A stretch of DNA of 64,000 bases from Candidatus Yanofskybacteria bacterium RIFCSPHIGHO2_01_FULL_41_26 (GCA_001794055.1 MGJB01000006.1:1-64000), one strand, 5' to 3'; numbered from the stretch's first letter, positions 8,382 through 16,892 are shown. Made by a program: numbers and translations. The notes: generated from the sequence alone by a model not told the origin.

Positions 8382-10997
8382 CTAAAATATGACGTTTTTT
8401 CTCCGGAAAAGCCATTTACCAAATTCAACCGCAACTATATTTAATATTCCGATAAATAAGACGCCCAGAAGCCAAACCGGCGGCAATGAAGTTGTCTTAA
8501 GCAAGGACTGCATAAATGGAACATAGATAGCTATGGCCATAAGAATAATTCCAATACCAACACCGCCGACTAGATAATGATTTGAAAAAACCGGATATTT
8601 GAAGATACTTTTTTCTAAACTTCTTAAAGAAAATGCTAAAAATAAAGTATAACTTCCGAAACTGGCAAAAATGAATGTTCTCACGATATCTTCCGGAAAA
8701 CCAGTCCGCAATAATAACCAGTACAATACAAACAAAAGCGCGCTTGTGGAAAAACCGATAAATAAAATCAAAAATCTCATCGTGGGATCAAAGAGGCCGG
8801 ATTTTGTGCTTTGAGGCCGGTAAGTTAAGCCGTCAATATTTTTTTCAAAAGCAAATGCGACCGCCGGAAAACTGTCCGAGAAAAAATTGACCCAAAGAAT
8901 TTGAAGCGCATTCAGCGGAAGCGCTAAACCGGTTAGAAGAGCTCCGCCGATTAAAAAAAGCTCGTCAGCCGTATCTGAAAGAAGATACACGATAACTTTA
9001 CGGATATTATGCATAATTTGCCGGCCTTCTTCCACGGCAGCGGCAATAGTTTCGAAATTGTCGTCCAGCAATACCAGGTCTGCAACATCACGCGCTACCT
9101 CTGTTCCTGAACCCATAGCAATTCCTATATCCGCTTGTTTGATACTAGGCGCGTCATTCACCCCATCTCCGGTCATGGCTACCACCTCTCCCATTTCTTG
9201 ATAAGCTTTCACAATTTTCATTTTGTCAGCAGGAGACACTCGGGAAATAACTCTTAGAGACGGCAGCCGCTTTTTGAGATCCGCGTCTGAAAGCAATCTA
9301 AACTCAGAAGAATCAAGAACGCTTTCCTTGCCGACATGGAGGCCGACTTCTTTGGCTACGGCTTCTGCAGTACCGCGATGATCGCCAGTCATAACTATTA
9401 CCCTGATGCCGGATTCCCCAACCTTTCGAACAGCTTCTTTAACACTCGGCCTGACCGGATCACGCATAGTAATTAGTCCTTGAAATACAAGATTCGCTAA
9501 TTCCAGGTCCCTTGAAAAAGTAAAGTCCTCTTTTCTTTCAACTTCTTTTATTGCCACCCCGACTACAAGTTCTCCGGATTCGGCAAGAGAATTGATTTCT
9601 TTTAAAGCGACAGCCCGATCCGCGTCATTTAATGTTGACCGGTTGATAAAAACATCTGGCGCACCAAAAAATACGAGTAAATGTTTTTCTCCATCATGTA
9701 TCAGCGAAGCGGAAAATTTATTAGAGGCATTAAACAGAAGTGAGTTTAGAATTGATGTTCTTTTTTTGATCTCTTCCACAAAAACATCCCGAAGACCAGC
9801 CGACCTTACCAATGCTGTTTCCAATATTCGTCCACTGGTTCTCCATTCTGACGGCGAATCATTGGGGTTCTCTATCAAGACATTAGTGTTAATAAGAGCT
9901 AATTCCAAGAGTTTATTTTCTCCTCCGTTAACAACCGGGAGAATTTTGCTTAGAGCCATTTTTGCCATAGTCAGTGTTCCGGTTTTATCGGTTAAAATTA
10001 CACTGGTATCCCCCAGTGTCTCCGCTGCAATCAACTTCCTGATAACACCTTTGCGCCTCGCCATTCGCTGAACTCCTATCGCCAAAATAACTGTCATGGC
10101 TACCGGCAGGCCTTCCGGAACTGCTGAAACAGCAATTGCTATGGATGTCAAAAACATGTCCACGCGCGAGTAACCCAAAGAAATGCCCACACCAAAAATG
10201 ATGAGTGTAAAGATGCCTAAGACTATTCCCGCCTTTATGCTAAATCGTTCAATTGCGTTTTGTAGCGGAGTTTCTTCTCTCTGTGATTCGGCCACCAAAG
10301 TTGCAATTTTCCCAAGTTCTGTCACAAAATCTGTTCGGCATATTACCGCTGTGCCAATGCCTTGGGTAACAAGAGTTCCCGCAAAAACCATGGAAAACTG
10401 ATCACCAAGAGTTGCATCTGAATTTACCGGCTCAACTGATTTTGATACGGGCAGAGATTCTCCGGTAAGAATCGCCTCATCAACTTGCAAATCATTAATA
10501 AAAACAAGTCGCCCGTCAGCTGGAATCCGATCCCCTTGGGCAAGATGGACGATATCTCCCGGCACCAGCTCCGCGGCATCTATTTCACGTTCAATACCGT
10601 CGCGAATAACTCTGGCTCGCTGCCTAAGATATGTTTTAAGTTCGGCTAAAGCTTTCTCGGCTTTATACTCCTGATAAAAACCCAGCACGGCATTGGCAAT
10701 GACGGCCGCAAAAATAAAAAATGCATCGCGATAATGAGCAATAAATAAAGTAACAATGCCGGCAAACAACAAAATCAAGATCAGTGGACTTTTGAATTGA
10801 TTTAACAAAATAAAAAAACCAGAAAAAGTTCGAGGTTTTTCGATTACATTAGGCCCGAAAAATTTTATTCTTCTTTCCGCCTCGCTTTCTGAAAGTCCAT
10901 TTCGGGTATTAGTATCCAATATTTCAACAACCTTTTGAATCGGTAACGCCCAAAAGGGGTGGTTCTGTATTTTGTCATTAGATTCAGAATTGATCAT
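8382..10997 (-). CDS. P-type cation-transporting ATPase (Ca2+/PMR1-like)
   Basis: An 871-residue ion pump that couples ATP hydrolysis to cation movement across the membrane. The N-terminal cation-ATPase domain (PIQKVVEILDTNTRNGLSES), the actuator TGES motif in ILTGESLPVSKS, SAVPEGLPVAMTV in helix 4, the phosphorylation site DKTGTLTM, and the hinge MTGDGVNDAPSIKQADIGIA are all present. The PEGL sequence and the absence of an N-terminal metal-binding CxxC domain favour the Ca2+/Mn2+ or Na+/K+ side of the family over heavy-metal pumps. It is last in a three-gene unit and overlaps the preceding gene by an ATGA junction. The exact ion is undetermined. Confidence 0.95.
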   Translation of the reverse strand: MINSESNDKIQNHPFWALPIQKVVEILDTNTRNGLSESEAERRIKFFGPNVIEKPRTFSGFFILLNQFKSPLILILLFAGIVTLFIAHYRDAFFIFAAVIANAVLGFYQEYKAEKALAELKTYLRQRARVIRDGIEREIDAAELVPGDIVHLAQGDRIPADGRLVFINDLQVDEAILTGESLPVSKSVEPVNSDATLGDQFSMVFAGTLVTQGIGTAVICRTDFVTELGKIATLVAESQREETPLQNAIERFSIKAGIVLGIFTLIIFGVGISLGYSRVDMFLTSIAIAVSAVPEGLPVAMTVILAIGVQRMARRKGVIRKLIAAETLGDTSVILTDKTGTLTMAKMALSKILPVVNGGENKLLELALINTNVLIENPNDSPSEWRTSGRILETALVRSAGLRDVFVEEIKKRTSILNSLLFNASNKFSASLIHDGEKHLLVFFGAPDVFINRSTLNDADRAVALKEINSLAESGELVVGVAIKEVERKEDFTFSRDLELANLVFQGLITMRDPVRPSVKEAVRKVGESGIRVIVMTGDHRGTAEAVAKEVGLHVGKESVLDSSEFRLLSDADLKKRLPSLRVISRVSPADKMKIVKAYQEMGEVVAMTGDGVNDAPSIKQADIGIAMGSGTEVARDVADLVLLDDNFETIAAAVEEGRQIMHNIRKVIVYLLSDTADELFLIGGALLTGLALPLNALQILWVNFFSDSFPAVAFAFEKNIDGLTYRPQSTKSGLFDPTMRFLILFIGFSTSALLFVLYWLLLRTGFPEDIVRTFIFASFGSYTLFLAFSLRSLEKSIFKYPVFSNHYLVGGVGIGIILMAIAIYVPFMQSLLKTTSLPPVWLLGVLFIGILNIVAVEFGKWLFRRKNVIF

Positions 10998-11548
10998 AAG
11001 ATTTTGGCAACCAAGCCGATTAAAATAATGCCGAAAAAATTAAATACCAAGGAAAGAACCACAAAAAGCGACATCCTCATTTTTGAAAAACCCAAAAGAC
11101 TGATCCCCAATTCGTCCGGCAAAGGAGAGGCGATGATAAATCCACCAATAAGAAAAGTCAGCCATCTAAAATATTTCAGTTTGAATAACATTCTAATCCT
11201 TTTTCCACCGCCTTGGTGTTTGATTAACTCCATCAAATGTTCAGATAATTTATCCCTTACAAACTTATAAATAACCAGATCCCCCGCCAACGCCCCCACG
11301 CTCCCTAAAAGAGCTGTCGAAATGATAGAGTTAGCATAAGCAATTTCTCCCAATGCCACGATTGCCGGTGCAGTAGTAAAAACGGAAGTAAAAAAAATTC
11401 CGGCAACAAAACTGCCAATAAATCTCATCTCTTTAGTTGAGGTAATAAAATTCTGAAGAACTCCTGTTTTGGCGAGAATAATGGCCACAAGAACACTGAA
11501 AATAACAAATGCCAAGTCTCTGACTAAATTATTCTGGTAATTGTTCAT
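10994..11548 (-). CDS. DedA/VTT-like small membrane protein
   Basis: A 184-residue polytopic membrane protein with about five hydrophobic segments. The block LLGSVGALAGDLVIYKFVR resembles the conserved GAxxGD...Y of DedA/SNARE-associated (VTT) proteins, and IIASPLPDELGISLLGFSKM fits their second half; such proteins act in lipid scrambling and membrane homeostasis. The start is placed at the ATG that overlaps the TGA of the upstream nuclease gene (ATGA); a longer in-frame beginning would lie inside that gene. The stop overlaps the ATPase start in the same way. The family call is moderate. Confidence 0.8.
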   Translation of the reverse strand: MNNYQNNLVRDLAFVIFSVLVAIILAKTGVLQNFITSTKEMRFIGSFVAGIFFTSVFTTAPAIVALGEIAYANSIISTALLGSVGALAGDLVIYKFVRDKLSEHLMELIKHQGGGKRIRMLFKLKYFRWLTFLIGGFIIASPLPDELGISLLGFSKMRMSLFVVLSLVFNFFGIILIGLVAKIL

Positions 11549-12990
11549 GATTCTTCCGAGTCCAATTTCTCCTTCCGTTTTGTCGGCTTGTGCTGGCTGA
11601 GCCATTCTTTGATAAGGAGTGTGGCCCGGACATCGTCTTCGTTGTATTTTAAAATCTTTTTTAAAATTTCATTATTGCCCCCATCCAGCCATTCCGAAAA
11701 CCAGACTACCGATTCTGCTCCGCCCGCATCCTGCGCATTCCATTTATATCCAAAATATTTGGCGACATCTTTCAAGCTGTAAAAATAAAGAGGAAGAACC
11801 ACCGACTCAACCACCTTAAGATGAAGATCGATCGTGTTTTCTTTAAATTTATTTACCAAAACTGACGGAGCGCCATAGCGCAGAACCAACCTGTCAAAAA
11901 CCTGCCTTTCATAATAGGCATAATGGTAAATCACAAAATCCTCCAGCCCGACGAGAAAATCTAGAAACTCTTTCCACATTTTCGGTTCTTCCTCTTTGCT
12001 TTTTGCAAAGAAATATTTATATTCAGGTTCTGATTTTTTTGTTGTATCCTTGACCACCATTCCAAGTAGATAATCAATGTCTCTCGTCGGATCGCTTTCA
12101 ATGTCAAAATAAATTTCATGCCTTACATCTGGAAATTCCGGCTTTCTTGTTATGATCGGCTCATTGGAAATAAGCACCTTGGCTTGATTGTTGAATCTTA
12201 CTAATTTATCAAATGGCCAGTCCTCAAGCTTCGTCTGCAAATCATTAACATCGGCATTTGCTATATCCTGAACAGTCGTGATACCGATATCATAAAGGCG
12301 TCTTTGGTCGGCTTGGCTTAACCTGTATATCAACGAAACGTCACTACAGCCATTGGTTTCTTCCACGCAAAGAGAATACCAGGGGGTTCTCTTGCATCCG
12401 GATTTCAAAAACGGAGGGGGTTTTTGACCATCCAATATTTTCTCTATCTGGAGACGGGTTAAATGAAATTGCTCCACAAAATCCTCCACCAAAAAAGAGC
12501 GCTCATTCCCCTGCGGGTCAATGGCATAGGCCTCTTTCGGTCTTTTGCCCTGCAAACGTTCCAGAATTAAACTATAAAAAATGAGCTGGAATTTGTTTTC
12601 ATCTCGCAGTTCAAGCGAACTCTGGGCATCATAAACGACATACTCCCAGTCGCCAAATTCGGATTTACCGGGCCTTGCTTCAAGCAGGTCCGGCATGCCG
12701 ACCCAGTTCTCGGACATCAGGACTCCATGGTAGATATTCTTGCCTTGTTTCATCAGTTCAAGAGTTGCCATAAATGCTTCTTCCAAATCCCTGAAAAGCT
12801 CCGGTTTTATTTCTTCAAATTTTTTGTGGTTCTTGAGAATATGGGCCCCTACCATTTTGCCCTGATAGATCATATCCAAAAGCGGAGGCACATGTTTCCT
12901 CCTCTTGGCATCTCCGTAAATGTCATACCAAATCCAATGCGGACACTGGAAGAATTTATAAAAATGTTCAGCTCGTAATGGTTCGTTCAT
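11545..12990 (-). CDS. TM0106-family RecB-like nuclease with RNase H-like domain
   Basis: A 481-residue two-domain protein. The N-terminal half (to about residue 210) is a RecB/Cas4-like PD-(D/E)XK fold: CPHWIWYD at the start, GMPDLLEA, then YVVYDAQSS and a later Cys cluster (SGCKRT, then YSLCVEETNGC). The C-terminal half is a 3'-5' exonuclease-like RNase H fold (EIYFDIESDP, YHYAYYERQVFDRL, KYNEDDVRATLLI), the layout of the TM0106 family. The usual catalytic Lys of the RecB motif is Gln here (DAQ), so the first nuclease centre may be inactive. It leads an operon with the DedA-like protein and cation ATPase. The -10 box ends about seven bases before the ATG. Confidence 0.9.
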   Translation of the reverse strand: MNEPLRAEHFYKFFQCPHWIWYDIYGDAKRRKHVPPLLDMIYQGKMVGAHILKNHKKFEEIKPELFRDLEEAFMATLELMKQGKNIYHGVLMSENWVGMPDLLEARPGKSEFGDWEYVVYDAQSSLELRDENKFQLIFYSLILERLQGKRPKEAYAIDPQGNERSFLVEDFVEQFHLTRLQIEKILDGQKPPPFLKSGCKRTPWYSLCVEETNGCSDVSLIYRLSQADQRRLYDIGITTVQDIANADVNDLQTKLEDWPFDKLVRFNNQAKVLISNEPIITRKPEFPDVRHEIYFDIESDPTRDIDYLLGMVVKDTTKKSEPEYKYFFAKSKEEEPKMWKEFLDFLVGLEDFVIYHYAYYERQVFDRLVLRYGAPSVLVNKFKENTIDLHLKVVESVVLPLYFYSLKDVAKYFGYKWNAQDAGGAESVVWFSEWLDGGNNEILKKILKYNEDDVRATLLIKEWLSQHKPTKRKEKLDSEES

Positions 12991-12996
12991 GTTTTA

Positions 12997-13025
12997 ATAT
13001 TATATATAAAAATTGATTCTGACAA
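12997..13025 (-). promoter_or_regulatory. Promoter for the nuclease-DedA-ATPase operon
   Basis: TTGTCA (13020-13025), 17-base spacer, TAATAT (12997-13002) on the minus strand. The predicted start at about 12990 coincides with the ATG, so the message is probably leaderless. Confidence 0.75.
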
Positions 13026-13051
13026 ATCAAAAGCTCGCACAACTATGCATA

Positions 13052-13168
13052 CGGAGGGAGACACCCTCATCCCACGAAGACCGCATAAAATTCTACTGAA
13101 TTTTTGCTCTATCTCGGCCCGGGGTAGCCTGCGAACGTTCTTCTTTGGGATGAGGGTGTCTCCCTCCG
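13052..13168. repeat. 117-bp element with 23-bp perfect terminal inverted repeats
   Basis: The arms 13052-13074 (beginning cggagggagacacc) and 13146-13168 are exact inverted copies, and pairing continues imperfectly through gaaga/tcttc. The 71-base interior contains ggcccggggt and no open frame. There is no transposase. It resembles a miniature inverted-repeat element or a long structured RNA, and it lies just upstream of the small gene at 13188. Confidence 0.85.
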
Positions 13169-13187
13169 CTGGTTGTTTAGTTGTTAA

Positions 13188-13397
13188 ATGAAACTTGATA
13201 ATAAAAATTCAAACTCTCCTCGAGTAAATCGTCCAGACGTGACTCGGATTGTTGAGGCTCTTCTTATTGAGCCAGAGACGAATAAACAAACAAAGGCCGC
13301 ATATGCCTTGATGGAGATGGCCTTTGAGGCCGGGCGGAAGTTTCAAAAAGAAAACTCAAAGACAGGGCTTAATAACCCGAACGTCTACGTCTTTTAA
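13188..13397 (+). CDS. Small hypothetical protein, 69 aa
   Basis: A short soluble protein, MKLDNKNSNS at the start and NPNVYVF at the end, with a predicted amphipathic helical middle (VTRIVEALLIEPETNKQTK, then YALMEMAFEAGRK). I recognise no family. Support for a real gene comes from coding-like third-position bias, two stop codons in a row, and a strong intrinsic terminator directly after the stop. No ribosome site is visible before the ATG; TTGTTT/TGATAA promoter-like boxes overlap the start region. It lies between the 117-bp inverted-repeat element and a tmRNA-like fragment, so the locus may be mobile or rearranged. Confidence 0.6.
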   Translation: MKLDNKNSNSPRVNRPDVTRIVEALLIEPETNKQTKAAYALMEMAFEAGRKFQKENSKTGLNNPNVYVF

Positions 13398-13398
13398 T

Positions 13399-13445
13399 AG
13401 CCCACGATGAGCCCCGACACGGTCATCGTGGGCTTCATCGTTTTT
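13399..13445 (+). terminator. Intrinsic terminator after the 69-aa gene
   Basis: A perfect 12-bp stem (agcccacgatga with tcatcgtgggct, 12-base loop) begins at the second stop codon and is followed, after six bases, by TTTTT. Confidence 0.85.
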
Positions 13446-13480
13446 ATTTAAATTTATAAGCTCAATCCTGATCCATTAGA

Positions 13481-13540
13481 GGGACTTACGGGGTTCGACT
13501 GGAACGAGTACGAGGCAAAATTCTAGCAAGAATTTATGCC
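13481..13540 (+). ncRNA. tmRNA 5'-end-like fragment, apparently truncated
   Basis: The sequence from 13481 (gggacttacggggttcgact then ggaacgag) closely matches the universal 5' end of tmRNA: acceptor strand GGGACTT, then the D-arm-like GGGGTTCGACTGG. A hairpin (ggca/tgcc outside aattct/agaatt, 13515-13540) follows. I find no tag-peptide frame and no 3' partner (T-arm plus AAGTCCC and CCA) in the next 400 bases, which are occupied from 13570 by an antisense nuclease gene. It could be a remnant, one part of a split tmRNA, or coincidence. Confidence 0.35.
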
Positions 13541-13569
13541 GTGCCCGAGAATGGGTTAGGGTTAAGCGA

Positions 13570-14307
13570 TTAAATATTTAAGTCCGGAGTAATTTTGAAT
13601 TGGCTAGCGAGTTCCACAAAATGACAATGATCGCAATGGCCGTTTTTACCGGATGTGCCTGAAGCGGGAGGGGTCTCGGAACGGGCAAGCTCTACTGCAT
13701 TTTCGAAAGTCGGTCCCACCCACTCCGTATTAACTTTTACCGGCCTGACTTCTTCTGTGAATTTTAAAGAATTGTAAAAACCGGTTTCCCCTTCTTTTAT
13801 TACTTTGTAAAAAACGAAAAACGCTTCTGGATAAGTTTCATAACCTTTTTGTTTTAATATGTAGTTATATACATCCATCTGCTTCTGATAATCGTCATAA
13901 ATGATAATTTCTTTTGCGCCAGAGGACTTATAATCAATAACCCCCAAAGAACCGTCTGAAAATTCAAGCACATCATCAACGGCGCCGTATAAATAAGCGT
14001 TCAGGTCTTCATCAAAATAAGAAATACCTTTAAAATTGTTCCTCCATTCGGAGAGTTCATCGCCATTAAACAACTTGGCATCTTTGATTCCATGCTTTTC
14101 AAGAACTGGCGGAAGTTTTCCTTGCTCACGGTATGTATCAAATTCTTTTTTAACAAGATAGTCCACAGCTATCGAAAGGGTAAACGGATATCCGGGTGGC
14201 TTTTTGACTTTGTGATATAAGTCCAGCCAAAAACATCTTGGGCAATCAAGAAATAACTTCAGCCCGCTTCGGGAAATTTTCAGAGTATTGGTAAATTTTG
14301 CAGTCAT
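13570..14307 (-). CDS. Cas4/RecB-like PD-(D/E)XK nuclease
   Basis: A 245-residue nuclease-fold protein. It begins with LKISRSGLKLFLDCPRCFWLD, the usual opening helix with a Cys pair, continues with AVDDVLEFSDGSLGVIDYKSSG, which supplies the catalytic Asp and the D-Y-K of the motif, and has a QKQMDVYNYILKQKG helix. It ends with NGHCDHCHF. The four Cys (two N-terminal, two C-terminal) fit the Fe-S clamp of Cas4/AddB-type enzymes. No cas genes or CRISPR array are present, so a general repair or processing role is more likely. I place the start at 14307; an upstream in-frame ATG sits inside the terminator of the preceding peptidase gene. Confidence 0.85.
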   Translation of the reverse strand: MTAKFTNTLKISRSGLKLFLDCPRCFWLDLYHKVKKPPGYPFTLSIAVDYLVKKEFDTYREQGKLPPVLEKHGIKDAKLFNGDELSEWRNNFKGISYFDEDLNAYLYGAVDDVLEFSDGSLGVIDYKSSGAKEIIIYDDYQKQMDVYNYILKQKGYETYPEAFFVFYKVIKEGETGFYNSLKFTEEVRPVKVNTEWVGPTFENAVELARSETPPASGTSGKNGHCDHCHFVELASQFKITPDLNI

Positions 14308-14344
14308 CGTAACTAATCCTAACCCGTAATTATGAAAATTAAAA

Positions 14345-14364
14345 GACCTCGCCATGGCGAGGTC
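14345..14364 (-). terminator. Intrinsic terminator of the M16 peptidase gene
   Basis: A perfect 20-bp palindrome (gacctcgccatggcgaggtc) lies six bases beyond the peptidase stop and runs into TTTTAATTTT on the minus strand. Confidence 0.85.
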
Positions 14365-14369
14365 AAAAT

Positions 14370-15785
14370 CTATTTACTACTAAAATCCGGATCATGATTA
14401 ATGGCCATCAAATACGGTTTGGCCTCATCACTCGCCCGGTCTATGACATCTTGTGGTACAACAAGCGGTCTCACAATAACTTTGACAAAACGGTCCGGCG
14501 TCGTGAAGTATTTACCTGCCACCTCACGAAGACGCTTTGGAGTTATCTGGCCCAAGCGTTTTTGATAAGAAATAAATCGTTTCAGCTTGGGATCTCCGTT
14601 GCAAGTCGCTTCCGTAATTGCTTCACAAAGGTCAAGAGGATCTGAAATCAACATTTGATCGAATTTGTCTTTCAAATATGCTTTCCTGTCTTCGCAGTCC
14701 TCATCAAGCATCGCGGATTCATCAAACTTCAATTTTTCACATTCTTCAACAATCATAGCAATCGCTCGTTCCACATATTCACTGTCGCCCACCGTGGCAA
14801 ACCAAACAGCAATCATTCCGTGTGTAAATGTGCGCGGGGTCCAAGTATTGGGATGATAAATTCCTGCATTAAATTTTATATTTTCCTCTCTCAAACGCTG
14901 CTCAATACGATGTTCCCAGATCGCCGCCAAAACATCTAATGCCTCCGAATCAGCAGAAAGATAATTTCCAACGGGAAAAGCAATAGCAACATGATGTTGC
15001 CGGATGCCGGGCCGGACAAGTTCAAAAGAACGGACACCATCCAAGACCGGAAAATCATCAGAGTGGTCGTAAGCAATAGAAGCAGGAGAGCATTTAGGCA
15101 GGTCGCCAAAATACCCCCGCACTTTTTCTACCGCCTCGTTATTTTTGGGGCCTATCAAAACAACAAACATTGATTCAGTTGTATAGTAATCCCGTATAAA
15201 TTTACGAACCTGCGCAAGTTTAATTCCATGCAAATCAATGCGTCCGCAATCAATACGATGTCGAGCCGGGTTGTGCCGATAGAGATGCCAATGTACCAAA
15301 TCATACATTTGTTCCTCTACCACATCGGTTCCTCTCAAGCGATATTCATTATGGACGGCGCCTTTCTCGACTTTCAGGGCATTTATGTTCAGGACGTGAG
15401 GACCAAGGCCGTATGCATCAAGCATGGCGCTCTTTACCAGATCCGCATACATTTGAAAACACTCCCACATGTGTTCACGCCTGCGCAAATCACCATGGCC
15501 ATACAACACACTGGAACGATCACAACGAACATTAATCTCCGGTCCATGAGTACCGCCCATGAAGCGATTCATCACTCGCTCAACATCTCTTTCAGTATGG
15601 TTCACACCTCTTCTCGATGCCACATGCTCCACAAGATGATTCATGCCGCTTAGGCCGAGCGGATCATGAATAGACCCGCTACGAAATCCGATGGCAGACA
15701 AATTCAGGTTTGAATTAGCCATGCTATACAACGTAATTCCATTGTCGAGCGGAGTGCTTATGTTAATACGCCCCTTAATCCGCAT
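14370..15785 (-). CDS. M16-family zinc peptidase
   Basis: A 471-residue pitrilysin-type metallopeptidase with two halves of the M16 fold. The inverted zinc motif HLVEH is at residues 50-54 (His50, catalytic Glu53, His54), with the distal Glu probably Glu140 or Glu147 in VEKGAVHNEYRL. It therefore has an active N-terminal domain; the second half (from about residue 235) is the usual non-catalytic partner domain with AIAFPVGNYLSADSEALDVL. No signal peptide is seen, so it is probably cytoplasmic and degrades peptides, although M16 proteins also process exported peptides. AAGGG precedes the ATG by six bases. It is a single-gene unit with its own promoter and terminator. Confidence 0.92.
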   Translation of the reverse strand: MRIKGRINISTPLDNGITLYSMANSNLNLSAIGFRSGSIHDPLGLSGMNHLVEHVASRRGVNHTERDVERVMNRFMGGTHGPEINVRCDRSSVLYGHGDLRRREHMWECFQMYADLVKSAMLDAYGLGPHVLNINALKVEKGAVHNEYRLRGTDVVEEQMYDLVHWHLYRHNPARHRIDCGRIDLHGIKLAQVRKFIRDYYTTESMFVVLIGPKNNEAVEKVRGYFGDLPKCSPASIAYDHSDDFPVLDGVRSFELVRPGIRQHHVAIAFPVGNYLSADSEALDVLAAIWEHRIEQRLREENIKFNAGIYHPNTWTPRTFTHGMIAVWFATVGDSEYVERAIAMIVEECEKLKFDESAMLDEDCEDRKAYLKDKFDQMLISDPLDLCEAITEATCNGDPKLKRFISYQKRLGQITPKRLREVAGKYFTTPDRFVKVIVRPLVVPQDVIDRASDEAKPYLMAINHDPDFSSK

Positions 15786-15818
15786 CTGTTACCCTTTTAA
15801 AGAACTAAGGATTTACAA

Positions 15819-15847
15819 AATCTACAATAAAAACATATACCGGTCAA
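15819..15847 (-). promoter_or_regulatory. Promoter for the M16 peptidase gene
   Basis: TTGACC (15842-15847), 17-base spacer, TAGATT (15819-15824) on the minus strand. The -35 overlaps a perfect 14-bp palindrome (15843-15856) shared with the divergent promoter. Confidence 0.65.
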
Positions 15848-15851
15848 TTAA

Positions 15852-15880
15852 TTGACTTAATTAATCAACTGTGTTTAAAT
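15852..15880 (+). promoter_or_regulatory. Promoter for the prolyl-aminopeptidase-like gene
   Basis: TTGACT (15852-15857), 17-base spacer, TTAAAT (15875-15880). It is back to back with the M16 promoter and shares the gtcaattaattgac palindrome, a possible operator for both. Confidence 0.5.
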
Positions 15881-15914
15881 CTAGAGAAGTTATTTGCCAA
15901 TTTGGAGGTTGAAA

Positions 15915-16892
15915 GTGAAAGATCTCTATCCCCCTATAAAACCATATGCCCATGGACTTTTACCAGTAACCGATAAGCATTCAATTTATTGGGAAGAATG
16001 TGGAAATCCAAAAGGATTTCCGGTTTTATTTTTTCATGGCGGGCCCGGAGCCGGAAGTAGTGAAAAAGACAGAAGATACTTTAGTCCCCAATTCCGTACT
16101 ATCCTTTTTGATCAACGAGGTTGCGGCAGAAGCCGGCCAGTAGGTTGTCTGAAAGAGAATACAACCTGGCATTTGGTTCATGATGCGAAAAAAATTTTAG
16201 ACAAATTGCAAATTGAAAAAGTTCTCGTCGTTGGAGGTTCTTGGGGTTCGACGCTCGCTTTTATGTTTGCCATTGCCTACCCCCACGTGGTGGCTGGAAT
16301 TGTTGCAAGAGGCATATACCTTGGAGAAAATAGTGAGATTGATTATTCCGCCAAGGGCCTGATGGCCCAACATTTTCCAAAAGCTTGGGAAAGATTTACC
16401 AGCCTTCTTCCTTCGGATGGAAAGAAAAATCCACTCGCATATTTTTATAAACATGTCCTGCCAATGAGAAAAAAGGAGAGAAAGAAAAAATTCCTTTACG
16501 AATGGACAATGTTTGAGGGTAGGCATTGCTCTTTGCAGCCATCATCGGACAAGGCAGCTAAAAAAGAAATGGCCAAACTGAACCGAAAAGATGTTGAAGC
16601 AATAGCTACTCTGGAGATTTATTATATTTATAACGGCTGTTTTCTTAAACCAAAATTTATTCTGAACAATGTACACAGGATCCCCCGATACATTCCCATT
16701 TCTCTCATCCATGGCTACTATGATGTGGTTTGCCCAGGAATAAATGCCCATCGCCTCCATTCAGCGCTTAGTAAACATAATGTCAGGATGAATTGGGTTT
16801 TTTCGGGCCATTCCAAGAGTGACCCTGAAATGCGCGGAAAGATTATTTCCGAAGTAAATCGAATTTGCAGAGAGATCAAGACGACCCAATAA
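15915..16892 (+). CDS. pip: Prolyl-aminopeptidase-like alpha/beta hydrolase
   Basis: A 325-residue serine hydrolase of the proline iminopeptidase family, which removes N-terminal Pro from peptides. The oxyanion motif HGGPGAGS, FDQRGCGRS, the nucleophile elbow GGSWGS, an acid in HGYYDVVCP and the His in SGHS are all visible, in the order of the family. I set the start at the GTG at 15915, which has GGAGG six bases upstream; the in-frame TTG at 15894 would overrun that ribosome site. Length fits the family. It probably works with the neighbouring M16 peptidase in peptide recycling, which suits a scavenging lifestyle. The start is quite sure, the substrate less so. Confidence 0.9.
   Translation: MKDLYPPIKPYAHGLLPVTDKHSIYWEECGNPKGFPVLFFHGGPGAGSSEKDRRYFSPQFRTILFDQRGCGRSRPVGCLKENTTWHLVHDAKKILDKLQIEKVLVVGGSWGSTLAFMFAIAYPHVVAGIVARGIYLGENSEIDYSAKGLMAQHFPKAWERFTSLLPSDGKKNPLAYFYKHVLPMRKKERKKKFLYEWTMFEGRHCSLQPSSDKAAKKEMAKLNRKDVEAIATLEIYYIYNGCFLKPKFILNNVHRIPRYIPISLIHGYYDVVCPGINAHRLHSALSKHNVRMNWVFSGHSKSDPEMRGKIISEVNRICREIKTTQ

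Noticed and set aside
9592..10071. 159-codon plus-strand frame
   Set aside because: Antisense to the P-type ATPase, including its phosphorylation motif region.
13052..13168. Insertion sequence
   Set aside because: Inverted repeats are clear but no transposase gene or fragment is present between or beside them.
14308..14355. Earlier start of the Cas4-like gene
   Set aside because: That ATG lies inside the terminator hairpin of the M16 gene.
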